Assembly: GCA_964442605.1 (NCBI GenBank)
Contig: CAYTZR010000011.1
Coordinates: forward strand, 1-48,176
DNA: 48,176 nt
Source of the DNA: Monoglobus sp964442605
Lineage (GTDB): Bacteria > Bacillota > Clostridia > Monoglobales > Monoglobaceae
Reading direction: 5' to 3'
Shown: in pieces, positions 7,332 to 16,333 of the stretch
Numbering within the stretch: the first letter of the stretch is position 1
Layout: each line of letters starts with the position of its first letter
Position numbers and translations under genes: made by a program
Notes under the pieces: model-generated
The model's database searches: none
What the model saw: only the letters and a program-made list of their open reading frames with translations
Told to the model about the DNA's origin: nothing

Positions 7332-8363
7332 ATGGCAAAAGTTGTTACAATGGGCGAAATTATGCTCAGACTTTCTACACCCAATAATGAAAAATTTATT
7401 CAGGCAGATGAATTTGACGTAAACTACGGCGGCGGCGAAGCTAACGTTGCTGTATCCTTGGCGAACTACGGTCATGACGCTGAGTTTGTTACAGCTGTTC
7501 CCGATAACCCTATCGGCGAGTGCGCTGTCGCGGCTCTGAGAAAGTACGGCGTTGAGACAAAGAATATTGCAAAGACAGGCGAAAGACTCGGTATCTATTA
7601 TCTTGAAACCGGTGCGTCTATGAGAGCTTCAAACGTAGTCTATGACAGAGCTCATTCTTCAATTTCCACGGCTACTGCCGCTGATTTTGATTTTGACAAA
7701 ATTTTTGAAGGCGCTGACTGGTTCCACTTTACCGGTATCACACCCGCTGTTTCCGACGCGGCGGCTGAGCTTACCGAAATCGCTCTTAAAGCCGCTAAGG
7801 CTCACGGCGTTAAGGTTTCTGTTGACCTTAACTTCCGTAAGAAGCTGTGGTCCAGCGAGAAGGCTCAGAAGATTATGACAAACCTTATGCAATATGTTGA
7901 CGTTTGTATCGGCAATGAAGAGGATGCTGAAAAGGTTCTCGGATTTAAGCCCGGCGCAACGGATGTTACAAGCGGTGACTTGGAGCTGGCGGGATATGAA
8001 GACATCTTTAAGCAGATGGTTGAGAAGTTCAATTTTGAATACGTTATCAGCTCGCTCCGTGTTAGCCATTCCGCTTCGGACAACGGCTGGTCCGCATGCA
8101 TTTATTCAAGAGATACAAAGGAATTCTATCATTCAAAGGAATACAGAATTTCTCCTATTGTTGACCGTGTAGGCGGCGGCGATTCGTTTGCCGGCGGTAC
8201 AATTTGCGGTTTTGTTGACGGCAAGAGCTTTAAGGACGCTTTGGAGTTCGGTGTTGCCGCATCCGCTCTTAAGCACACAATCCCCGGCGGTTTCAACTTG
8301 GTTACACGCGCGGACGTTGAAAACCTTGTTGGCGGAGACGGCAGCGGTCGTGTTCAAAGATAG
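7332..8363 (+). CDS. kdgK: 2-keto-3-deoxygluconate kinase (PfkB family)
   Basis: 343 residues. PfkB-type sugar kinase, most likely phosphorylating 2-keto-3-deoxygluconate with ATP. The N-terminal 'GEIMLRLS' and 'NYGGGEANVAVSLANYG' (about 33-48) form the sugar-binding signature. The second PfkB signature 'GGGDSFAGGTICGF' near 280 holds the anion hole and catalytic Asp. The KDG assignment rests on family resemblance plus pairing with KDPG aldolase; another ketose-acid substrate is possible. The ATG follows AAAGGAG. It shares a bidirectional terminator with the gene facing it. Confidence 0.88.
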   Translation: MAKVVTMGEIMLRLSTPNNEKFIQADEFDVNYGGGEANVAVSLANYGHDAEFVTAVPDNPIGECAVAALRKYGVETKNIAKTGERLGIYYLETGASMRASNVVYDRAHSSISTATAADFDFDKIFEGADWFHFTGITPAVSDAAAELTEIALKAAKAHGVKVSVDLNFRKKLWSSEKAQKIMTNLMQYVDVCIGNEEDAEKVLGFKPGATDVTSGDLELAGYEDIFKQMVEKFNFEYVISSLRVSHSASDNGWSACIYSRDTKEFYHSKEYRISPIVDRVGGGDSFAGGTICGFVDGKSFKDALEFGVAASALKHTIPGGFNLVTRADVENLVGGDGSGRVQR

Positions 8364-8382
8364 TTACAACAATTTAAATACT

Positions 8383-8409
8383 AAAGGGTCGCAGCCGCGA
8401 CCCTTTTAT
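8383..8409. terminator. Bidirectional terminator between kdgK and the GGDEF gene
   Basis: AAAGGGTCGC / GCGACCCTTT with a 4-nt loop. The T-rich tail on the plus strand and A-rich start allow use from both sides. It lies between convergent stop codons at 8363 and 8421. Confidence 0.88.
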
Positions 8410-8420
8410 TTTACACTATT

Positions 8421-9995
8421 TTAGTCATTTTCAAAGAAAACATATCTATTCTTGCCGTCTCTCTTCGCCTTGTACAGCGCAATATCAGCGTTTCTATACA
8501 AATCCGTGTAATTTTTTGCGTCATTCGGATACAGGGCAGCTCCAATGCTCAATGTCAGCGGCTTCACCCTTCCGCCGGATTCAACATGCGGATTTTCGGC
8601 TTTTAATCGTTCAAACTTGTCGCAGAGCCCATTAATATCACCTTCAATGTTTCTGCACATAACCATGAATTCGTCTCCGCCTATCCTGCCGATAATACTA
8701 TCACGTTCGAATATTTTCCTGAGCAAATCGGCAATCGTCTTGATTGCTACATCACCCGCGCCATGTCCAAATGTGTCGTTCACCGACTTAAAATTGTCCA
8801 TATCAAACATAATTAACGCGTGCTGCTGGGAGTCTCTTATCTCTAACGTATTTTCAACAAGCTTCTGAGTCGCTCCCTTATTATATATACCGGTAAGCGG
8901 ATCTATATCGGCTTTATGCCTAAGCTCGGCTTCAAGCTTAAACTGTTCCTCAACATCAATAACAATTCCCACTGCGCGGACAGGCACGCTGTTATTATCG
9001 CGTATTGCTATCAAATTCAAATCGCAATGGGTAAATTCCCCGTCATTACAGCGCAGCCGCATAGTTATCCTCATTTTATCTCTCTCGCCGCTACGTATAG
9101 AATCGGTCATATCCTTTAATATCTCAAAATCCTCGGGATGAACAACTCTTTGAACGTCCGGCGCACCGATATTATTTTCACCTCTCGCCCCAAACCTAAG
9201 CAAGAGCTGGTCTGAAACCTGAAGCGTATTATTGATTATATCCCATTCTAATATACCGCTGTTTATGTTCTCAAACACAATTTTATTTCTTTTTTCGGCA
9301 AGAATAAGCTTTTCCTGAATAGTCTTTTCATCTGATATATCAAAAAGCACGGTGTACACAATCCGTTCGCCGTTTCTTTTCCTTGTCAAACGGCTGCGGC
9401 TGGAAATCCATCTTTCAGCGCCGTCTCCGCAGCGCACCTTATACTGCGCTTGTGAATATCCTTTCTCACGCAACAAACGTTTTTGCCTCGCGAACTCCAG
9501 CTTTGACTCTTCTCCGACAAGCATTCTGTTAAATTCGCTATGATACTTTGACCTTATATCCCCTTCGGAATAACCGAGCAATGTATAAAAAACAGGAGTA
9601 ACCTTTTTTATTGTGAACACATCGTCAAAGCATGTCAGCATGGTTGCACCGACAACATTTGAGATTATCTCATTATCCTCATCAATAATGTTTTTCAAAC
9701 CGATTATATATTTAAAGATAATGCTAAGCGTAAAGATAACGAAAACAATTATAGCGGTTTCAACACTGATCACCCATGCCGAACCGACAACGGAAATATT
9801 CACGCCATCTCCGCATGTTTTGACAACCATAAAGGTAAGCGCGCCTATGCCGAGCATAAATATGATGCACCAAATAAGCTGCCCAATCAATTGTGAAACA
9901 GAAAACACATCCAAAAAATCGATTTTCTTATCATCAAATCTTTTGCTGTCACTCTTATCATCAGACTTTTTGTCCCCGTTTGTATGATTAAACAT
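8421..9995 (-). CDS. Membrane-anchored PAS-PAS-GGDEF diguanylate cyclase
   Basis: 524 residues from the ATG at 9995 (GGTGGTG upstream; an ATG six codons earlier lacks a ribosome site). Order: charged Asp/Lys tail (1-25), two membrane helices (about 35-95), a first PAS domain ending near 'YTVLFDISDEK', a second PAS with a 'VHPEDF' segment, then a GGDEF domain (about 355-524) with 'DPLTGIYNK', 'FDMDNFKSVND' and an intact 'RIGGDEF' motif. It is predicted to make cyclic di-GMP. The usual RxxD inhibitory site five residues before the motif is not there (ERDS instead), so product inhibition may be absent. Monocistronic. The input signal is unknown. Confidence 0.93.
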   Translation of the reverse strand: MFNHTNGDKKSDDKSDSKRFDDKKIDFLDVFSVSQLIGQLIWCIIFMLGIGALTFMVVKTCGDGVNISVVGSAWVISVETAIIVFVIFTLSIIFKYIIGLKNIIDEDNEIISNVVGATMLTCFDDVFTIKKVTPVFYTLLGYSEGDIRSKYHSEFNRMLVGEESKLEFARQKRLLREKGYSQAQYKVRCGDGAERWISSRSRLTRKRNGERIVYTVLFDISDEKTIQEKLILAEKRNKIVFENINSGILEWDIINNTLQVSDQLLLRFGARGENNIGAPDVQRVVHPEDFEILKDMTDSIRSGERDKMRITMRLRCNDGEFTHCDLNLIAIRDNNSVPVRAVGIVIDVEEQFKLEAELRHKADIDPLTGIYNKGATQKLVENTLEIRDSQQHALIMFDMDNFKSVNDTFGHGAGDVAIKTIADLLRKIFERDSIIGRIGGDEFMVMCRNIEGDINGLCDKFERLKAENPHVESGGRVKPLTLSIGAALYPNDAKNYTDLYRNADIALYKAKRDGKNRYVFFEND

Positions 9996-10081
9996 TCCAT
10001 CACCACCAAACATTTATCAAAGAATCATGCAAACATCTTCCGAACATTTTCCAAATATAGTCATATACAGCAGTATAACAT

Positions 10082-10111
10082 ATAATATTAAAAAAAGCAA
10101 CATTCTGTCAA
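10082..10111 (-). promoter_or_regulatory. Probable promoter of the GGDEF gene
   Basis: On the minus strand, TTGACA (complement of 10106-10111), an 18-bp spacer and TATTAT (complement of 10082-10087). It lies about 85 nt upstream of the start codon. Confidence 0.5.
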
Positions 10112-10150
10112 AAAAATGTTAACTTTTTTTAAAATATTTTTTAATTATAT

Positions 10151-11332
10151 TTACGCTTTCAATTTGATATTTGCTCTCTCGATAAGAGACGGAACAATCC
10201 CAATCAAAATCGAAAAAACGACAGCGAACACTAAAATCTTCAAAGGCGGCAACGCTGAAAACAAATACGTGTAACCAATTATACGGCAATACAAGCACGA
10301 TGCCAAAACTCCGAGCAAGGCTCCTATAACCGAGCCCGCAAACGCCGCAGAGGCGCATATAAATTCTTTTTTGCCGAAGGCATAAAATCCTTTCAGATTA
10401 AGACGATCGGCTCCCGTTCTTCTGCGTCTCGCGGGAAACAGCGCAAACATCATAAGACACAGGCCGCTTAAAATCAAAAGTATAATAAACAGAGTATATA
10501 TCAGGCGATTATTCGACGTACCGCCGTCAAATCCGAGAGCTACGGTATAATCGGAATTGACCCGCTTGTTCATATTCTTGCTGACAAAGGTTGAGATAAG
10601 CTTTTGAGCCTCTTCCTTGTCGCCGCCGCAAATAAAGGTGTAGCTGCCCACCTCGTTTGAGTTGAGGATAAGCCTTGCGCCGCCATAGGGCAGAATTACG
10701 CTCTCGCTTAATTCACAACCGTTTACGCTGCGGCATATACCGACAACCTCATATACGCGATTATTAACCTTTACCGTCTGCCCGACGGGATCAGAGTCGC
10801 CGAACAACTGTTCCGTCATATCCTCCGTTACCACGGCGGCATCGCTTGCCGTATCGCTAAATCCCTTGCCGCTCACGATTTGAACGGCGGCATAGCTGAA
10901 AAACAAATCATCCGTCACAATAACCGATCCGTCTACGCTCAAACCGGTATTTCCGTAAATCTCAACATCCTCAATCGTTCTATACGGCGAGACAGACTTA
11001 AACATATCGGGATTTTCAGCCGCGAAATTCTTTATATCCTCAGTATCTATGCCCGAATTTTGCTCGGCAATATCAAGAACAACAGTGTCTCCTCCAAACG
11101 GGTTCGCCATAAAGCCCTTGACCTCTTTGACGGAATTTGCGCCAAGCAACAAAGCGACAGCCGCGCAAACCGCTGCAGCAAAGCATATCGCGGAAAACAC
11201 AGCCTGCGCCTTATTCAGTTTTATCTCCGCAAAACCATCCTTTACACCGCTTAATACAGCGCCGACCGCTTCCGTAGCTTTAGACGCTTCAGAACCGGAA
11301 TTTTTTACACTGTTTTTGTTAAACATCTCCAT
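10151..11332 (-). CDS. MacB/FtsX-like ABC transporter permease, no ATPase domain
   Basis: 393 residues. Membrane helix near 45-65 ('AVFSAICFAAAVCAAVALLLGA'), an extracytoplasmic domain (about 70-275) of the MacB core type with 'DDLFFSYAAVQIVSGKGF', 'VTEDMTEQLFG..DPVGQTV' and 'VVGICRS' segments, then three C-terminal helices of the FtsX type separated by a basic loop. MacB-like permeases couple an ABC ATPase to an adaptor protein to export peptides or small molecules. It lies 18 nt downstream of such an adaptor, but no ATP-binding gene is adjacent. The start could also be the ATG two codons in. The partner ATPase must be encoded elsewhere or be absent. Confidence 0.83.
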   Translation of the reverse strand: MEMFNKNSVKNSGSEASKATEAVGAVLSGVKDGFAEIKLNKAQAVFSAICFAAAVCAAVALLLGANSVKEVKGFMANPFGGDTVVLDIAEQNSGIDTEDIKNFAAENPDMFKSVSPYRTIEDVEIYGNTGLSVDGSVIVTDDLFFSYAAVQIVSGKGFSDTASDAAVVTEDMTEQLFGDSDPVGQTVKVNNRVYEVVGICRSVNGCELSESVILPYGGARLILNSNEVGSYTFICGGDKEEAQKLISTFVSKNMNKRVNSDYTVALGFDGGTSNNRLIYTLFIILLILSGLCLMMFALFPARRRRTGADRLNLKGFYAFGKKEFICASAAFAGSVIGALLGVLASCLYCRIIGYTYLFSALPPLKILVFAVVFSILIGIVPSLIERANIKLKA

Positions 11333-11350
11333 ACTTCCTCATAAAACCGC

Positions 11351-13912
11351 TTATTCCAAACCGGTCAGTCCCTCCTGTGTCGCTGACTTTCCCGTAGACT
11401 TCACGTTTTCGCCGCTCTCCTCCTCGGCATCCGCAAAATCTGTTTCAGACGTATCGGAGCTGTCGTCCGACGATATTACACCGTCCGTCTGCGACTTTGT
11501 TGATGAAGACGATAAATCGGCGGCCTCATCACTTTCTTCGGGCTTATACAGTACAACATCGCCCACTTTAAGCCCGGACGCTACCTCTACATCAGCGCCG
11601 TCGCTGACTCCGTATTCTATCCTAACCAGCTTATAGCCTTCCGGCACATTTATATACGGATACTCCGCGGAGTTAACAACCAAATCATCGCTAACATCGG
11701 CATCTGTTATAACAAGCGCGTTTTTGCCGTCTGACTCATATAACGCGCGTTCAGGCAATGTCAGTACGTTTATCGCGGAATTTATAATAATTTTCGCGTC
11801 AACATTCATTCCCGACATAATCTTTCCCGGATCCGAAATCGTAATCTCAACCGCATACGTTGTCACGCCGCTGCCCTTTTGTTCGCCCTCTCCGGCAATG
11901 TTCGTAATCTCGCCGCTGAACGTCTCTCCGGGCAAAGCGGTAGCCGTTATTATAACGGTCTGACCCAGCTTAACATTCCATATGTCAAGCTCGTCCACTT
12001 CAATATTAAACTTCATCTTGCTCATATCGGCAATAACCATAAGCGGTTCATCGCTTTGACCGACCGTCACATTATCGCCGACTTTTGCGTTCTTGACTAA
12101 AATTACGCCATCTATCGGGGAAGCGATTTTGTACTTCTCCAAATCCTTCTGCGCCTGCTCAAGCGCCAGTCTGCTTACAGCCATGTCAATCTCTCTTCCC
12201 TGCTGGGAAACCGCGCTGTTGTTACTCCTCAGCGTTGCTATGACCTGACCCGAATTTACTGTTGAGCCGTTGCTGACACTGACGCTCTCAACCGTTCCCG
12301 TAACGTTCGGTATAAGCCCTATTTCCGTTCCGTTAGCCTGTGTAATGGTGGCTATCTGTCCGCCCGATATTGTACTTCCGGCGGAAATAGACAAATTGCT
12401 GATTATTCCCGTTGCGTTAGCATAAATCTTCAGCTGCTCCGTAGACGACGTATCGCTTACCTCCGCACGCTTTACCGCGTTCTCCGCTTGCTGTACCGCA
12501 AGCTGCGCGTTGGTATCGTCAACCTTGTAGACAAGCTCTCCGGTTTTTACCTCCTCGCCCGCGTTGAGAGGCGATTCTGTAATGGTTCCTCCTACCAACG
12601 AGGTTATGTTATATTTTGCATACGGCTCAACATTTCCGCTTGCCGCCATTGTCTTTATAACATTACCCTTTGTCACAAAGGTTTCCTCATAGCCCATAAG
12701 CGGATCCACACGGCTCTGGAAGAAGATTACACAGCACAAGACCACAACAAGAACCACCGCTGCTGCGGCGCTCATGCCGATTACCAACTTTTTATGCTTC
12801 GCGATAAAGCTCTTGAGACCCTTTTTCCTTTCGGGTACAGCTTCTTCGTCTATATTGTCGAGGTCATAATATACGGTTTCTGTAACCTTAGGGCGCATGC
12901 TTTTGGGAGCATACGCGGAATACAGCATATCCTTGTCAACATCATCTTCAAAAGCCGGCTCCTCCTTTAAAAGCTCCTCAGGAGAGGAATACAGCCTTGT
13001 TCTTCTCACATGCGATATGAACTTTTCACTGTTTTTATTATCTTCGCTATCTTCGCTATCTTCACTGTTTCCACTGTTATCCGTATCGTCCGTATTGTCT
13101 ATATTGTCTATATTGTCTATATTGTCTATATCGGATATATCGGGCATATCGGACACATCGTCTGTATCAAGCGGCTCGTCTTCGTAATACGCCTCCCGAT
13201 TATCTTCCGAAACAAGCTCCTCGCCGTAATCGCTCTCCGTACCTAAGCCTTCATCAAAGCCTTCCTCGGCGCTCTCCGCGACCTCAGGCGCTTCGGCGAT
13301 CTCCGAATTTTCCTTTCTTTTTTCAGTTCTTTTTTCGGTATTAAGCCGTTCGGTATAGCTGTTTGCCTCATTATAGGCACGGTTTATAGCATCGGTATCC
13401 ATCTCTGCCGTGTCCGCTTCAAAATCGCTCAGCGCATCATACGCGTCAGTCTCATCGTACTTCTCATTCTCATTCTCAGGCTCATTCCCAAGCTCAGGCT
13501 CAGGCTGATTAATTCCGCTTTCATCGGAATTATCAACTGAATTTTCCACGGAATTATCGCCGAAATCATCACCGGAACAGTCATTCTCGGAATATCCGTT
13601 ATCAGCATCGAAATTATCGGTATAGTCAATATCGGTATCGTCGAAATTATCGGCATCGTTTTTCTCAACGACAAAATCACCGCCGTCTCCGCCTGCGGTG
13701 TCAGTATCATTATTCCGCTGCTCCGAGTCCTTCATCAGCTTTGGAGTATCCCAAAACTCAGGCAAAACGGCATCGCTGTTTTCATTTAGGATTTCATCGG
13801 GATCCAAACCGGATTCATCACCAAGACTGTCATAGGCGCGGGTTAGGTAATCCGACTCGCTGTTATCCTTCTCGTTGTTCTCTCCGGAAAACAACCTGCT
13901 AAAAAAACTCAT
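11351..13912 (-). CDS. HlyD/MacA-type efflux adaptor with a very long acidic cytoplasmic N-terminus
   Basis: 853 residues from the ATG at 13912, which follows AGGAGG; the frame extends 15 codons further without a ribosome site. Residues 1-370 are strongly acidic, low in complexity and probably disordered, rich in Asp, Glu, Asn and Ser, with a four-fold 'DNI' repeat. One membrane helix lies at about 374-398 ('LVIGMSAAAAVVLVVVLCC'). The rest is a membrane-fusion protein: a split biotinyl-lipoyl-like domain with an inserted region, 'KVGDNVTVGQ', and a beta-barrel segment 'IWNVKLGQTVIITATALPG'. The C-terminal tail is again acidic and Ser-rich. Adaptors of ~400 residues are normal, so the N-terminal half is an addition. 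Operon with the permease downstream. Confidence 0.88.
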   Translation of the reverse strand: MSFFSRLFSGENNEKDNSESDYLTRAYDSLGDESGLDPDEILNENSDAVLPEFWDTPKLMKDSEQRNNDTDTAGGDGGDFVVEKNDADNFDDTDIDYTDNFDADNGYSENDCSGDDFGDNSVENSVDNSDESGINQPEPELGNEPENENEKYDETDAYDALSDFEADTAEMDTDAINRAYNEANSYTERLNTEKRTEKRKENSEIAEAPEVAESAEEGFDEGLGTESDYGEELVSEDNREAYYEDEPLDTDDVSDMPDISDIDNIDNIDNIDNTDDTDNSGNSEDSEDSEDNKNSEKFISHVRRTRLYSSPEELLKEEPAFEDDVDKDMLYSAYAPKSMRPKVTETVYYDLDNIDEEAVPERKKGLKSFIAKHKKLVIGMSAAAAVVLVVVLCCVIFFQSRVDPLMGYEETFVTKGNVIKTMAASGNVEPYAKYNITSLVGGTITESPLNAGEEVKTGELVYKVDDTNAQLAVQQAENAVKRAEVSDTSSTEQLKIYANATGIISNLSISAGSTISGGQIATITQANGTEIGLIPNVTGTVESVSVSNGSTVNSGQVIATLRSNNSAVSQQGREIDMAVSRLALEQAQKDLEKYKIASPIDGVILVKNAKVGDNVTVGQSDEPLMVIADMSKMKFNIEVDELDIWNVKLGQTVIITATALPGETFSGEITNIAGEGEQKGSGVTTYAVEITISDPGKIMSGMNVDAKIIINSAINVLTLPERALYESDGKNALVITDADVSDDLVVNSAEYPYINVPEGYKLVRIEYGVSDGADVEVASGLKVGDVVLYKPEESDEAADLSSSSTKSQTDGVISSDDSSDTSETDFADAEEESGENVKSTGKSATQEGLTGLE
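13093..13128 (-). repeat. In-frame 9-bp tandem repeat inside the adaptor gene
   Basis: Four exact copies of TATTGTCTA (plus-strand reading), encoding repeated Asp-Asn-Ile. Similar TCGG-containing variants continue to about 13150. In frame, so it lengthens the acidic domain without breaking the gene. Confidence 0.9.
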
Positions 13913-14092
13913 TCGTTTTCCTCCTGTATGTATGCCCGCTAATAATACCATTCTCAATAATAATTACAAATATTTTATCATAATATTATAACACAATTGT
14001 TAAGCAATTATTAATATTATATTACTTTATCTATAAATATAAGGTTTTATCATTCAAATATTGTGTGCGTTTATCCGATGAATATGCGTAAG

Positions 14093-14836
14093 CTACAAAT
14101 ATTTTTTCTTTATATAGTCATTCGCGGTATCTTCAAGCTCATCATCAAGCGGCGCAAGCCCTTCAAATTCAGGATATTTGTGTTTTAAAGCACATTCCAA
14201 TATATAATCGCAAAGCTGCGGATTTTTGGGCAGAAGCGGACCGTGCAGATAGGTTGCTATAACATTCTTATATATAACGCCCTCGTAACCGCTGTCACCC
14301 GTGTTACCGTTTCCGAACAAAACCTTTCCGAGAGGCTTCATATTCTCCCCCAAAATCGTTCTGCCCGCATGATTTTCAAAACCAACTATCGGTCTGTCGA
14401 ACATATCACACTCAAGCACAACATTGCTTATCAGTCTGGTATCTCCGGAATCTGTATATATATCAAGTATGTCAAGCCCCTCAATCTTTGTGGAAGCCGT
14501 CTTATAATACTTGCCCAAAAGCTGGTACCCGCCGCAAACCGCGACAAGCGTCCCGCCTAAATCAACATACTCCTTTATTTCTGCCTTCTTTTTAAGAAGC
14601 AGATTACACACAATCTCCTGTTCGCGGTCTGAGCCGCCGCCCACAAAAATTATATCGGCGGTTTTTAAGTCTATACTGTGATCCTTGTTGGTACAAGCGC
14701 TGATATTTACCCCGATTTCGCGCCATGACAAACGTTTTTCCATACACGCGATATTTCCTTTGTCTCCATAAAGATTGAGTAAATCGGGATATAAATGTAT
14801 AATATTTATCTCATATTTTTTATTATGATCTGTCAT
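14093..14836 (-). CDS. gatD: Lipid II glutamine amidotransferase subunit GatD
   Basis: 247 residues from the ATG at 14836, preceded by GGGGGTG; an in-frame GTG three codons earlier is less likely. Class I glutamine amidotransferase fold: nucleophile Cys101 in 'VAVCGGYQLLG' and His198 in 'ATYLHGPLLPKNP'. GatD releases ammonia from glutamine and passes it to MurT, which amidates the D-glutamate of lipid II to D-isoglutamine. This is needed for efficient peptidoglycan cross-linking in Gram-positive bacteria. It overlaps the murT end by 14 bp, consistent with a 1:1 complex. Confidence 0.94.
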   Translation of the reverse strand: MTDHNKKYEINIIHLYPDLLNLYGDKGNIACMEKRLSWREIGVNISACTNKDHSIDLKTADIIFVGGGSDREQEIVCNLLLKKKAEIKEYVDLGGTLVAVCGGYQLLGKYYKTASTKIEGLDILDIYTDSGDTRLISNVVLECDMFDRPIVGFENHAGRTILGENMKPLGKVLFGNGNTGDSGYEGVIYKNVIATYLHGPLLPKNPQLCDYILECALKHKYPEFEGLAPLDDELEDTANDYIKKKYL

Positions 14837-16202
14837 GAACCGCACCCCCGTTATTTACGGCAGCAAGTCCGGTTTCTCCGACCTCGCCTTTAAGATTAAG
14901 CATGGTTGTCTGAGTAGGATACAGCGCCGTATAATTAACCAAAACATAGCAAACCTCCGATTGGGGGTTGTCCAAGCATTTTTTGAGCGCTGACTTCATA
15001 TCCGGATTAATACTGTCAACCTTCATATCCGCGTACTTAAAACGCAGCGAAATATCATAAAGTCTTATCCCTGTTGTGGTAAGTGTGCTTAGGTTGGCTT
15101 CGGACAGCTTATCAAAATCCACATCCCACAGCCACGAAACATCACGACCATCGTTAGCCAAATCGTTTATAGCGACAATAACGTCCTTCTTGCGCTTGTC
15201 CAGAATGACAGTCTGTATTGCCTGATTAAATCCCGCGGGATTTTTGGCAAGGTTCAGTATAAACGGTTTTCCGCCGATATAAATCAGCTCCATTCTTCCT
15301 ATTTGCGGCTTATAGTCGCTGAGAATATCATTAAAGCTGTCCGTGCTTATACCAATGGTATCAAGAGCCGAATATACCGCGAGTATATTATATATATTAT
15401 AAAAGCCCCTGTAGTTCACGTCAATCTGCTTCTCGCCGACCTTAAACCTCATGGACGATGATAAATCAACATCTGTAGCGGCATAGTCAATTTCAGGTCT
15501 CTTATTTCCGCAATGAGGACAATAATAATCACCGAGCTGACTGTAATGGAAGTAATTATACTCCTGTTCCTCACCGCACTTTGCGCAAAATCTGCCCTCT
15601 TTGGTTTCATCGGTCTGAGGCAGCACCTGCTCCGATATACCAAAGTATACCGCGTCTCTGCCCTCACCGAATGCCGCTGTCAGGGGATCGTCACCGTTTA
15701 GTATAAGCTTCACGCCGTCCGCCATATTTATCGCTTCGTTCAGCAAATCTATAGTTATATCAATTTCACCGTATCTGTCAAGCTGATCCCTAAACAGGTT
15801 TGTAATCAGCATATAATCAGGCTTTATATGCTTAAACACGCGCCTTGCGGAGGCTTCATCAATCTCCAAAACCGCGTAGTCGGCATCAAAGGAACCGAAT
15901 ATGTTACATGCCTGAGCAAACGCTGTGGCAATACCGCCCAGCATATTTGCGCCCAAATTATTGCACACCGTCTTATAACCGCATTTTTGCAGCGCGGTAT
16001 TAAGAAGATTATTTGTTGTTGTCTTTCCGTTGGTTCCGCAGGTTACAATAACCCCTCTTTTCACATACTTCGAAAGTATGGCGATAAGATTGGGGCAAAT
16101 CTTAAGAGCCAAAACCCCGGGTGATGAGGATGACTTTTTTCCTATAATCCTGCCTGCGGCAGAAGATATTTTCGCCGCCCAAACAGCCGCTAACTTTCGC
16201 AT
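14823..16202 (-). CDS. murT: Lipid II isoglutaminyl synthase subunit MurT
   Basis: 459 residues from the ATG at 16202 (GAAGGG 9 nt upstream; the ATG at 16211 has no room for that site). Mur-ligase-like: ATP-binding 'TCGTNGKTTTNNLL' at 54-67, 'LEIDEA' near 112, and 'ITNLFRDQLDRYGE' near 133. A zinc ribbon inserted in the central domain uses Cys206, Cys209, Cys228 and Cys231, as in characterised MurT. The C-terminus is the DUF1727 type ('GRMELIYIGGKPFILNLAKNPAGFNQ' region). It activates the lipid II glutamate with ATP for amidation by ammonia from GatD. Two-gene operon. Confidence 0.94.
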   Translation of the reverse strand: MRKLAAVWAAKISSAAGRIIGKKSSSSPGVLALKICPNLIAILSKYVKRGVIVTCGTNGKTTTNNLLNTALQKCGYKTVCNNLGANMLGGIATAFAQACNIFGSFDADYAVLEIDEASARRVFKHIKPDYMLITNLFRDQLDRYGEIDITIDLLNEAINMADGVKLILNGDDPLTAAFGEGRDAVYFGISEQVLPQTDETKEGRFCAKCGEEQEYNYFHYSQLGDYYCPHCGNKRPEIDYAATDVDLSSSMRFKVGEKQIDVNYRGFYNIYNILAVYSALDTIGISTDSFNDILSDYKPQIGRMELIYIGGKPFILNLAKNPAGFNQAIQTVILDKRKKDVIVAINDLANDGRDVSWLWDVDFDKLSEANLSTLTTTGIRLYDISLRFKYADMKVDSINPDMKSALKKCLDNPQSEVCYVLVNYTALYPTQTTMLNLKGEVGETGLAAVNNGGAVHDRS

Positions 16203-16333
16203 TGTTCTCATCCCTTCGGCAAATAAACATAAATCAATATTTTATATTATAGCCGAATAAGTCCTTTATTTCAAGCATATAAATGACAAAAAATATAATA
16301 TAAACCCTAAAATTTTGTTGCTTTTTTTCAAAT

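Noticed and set aside
13010..13246. Plus-strand frames made of Ile-Val-Tyr or Ser-Ile-Leu repeats
   Set aside because: These are the complementary reading of the in-frame repeat in the adaptor gene.
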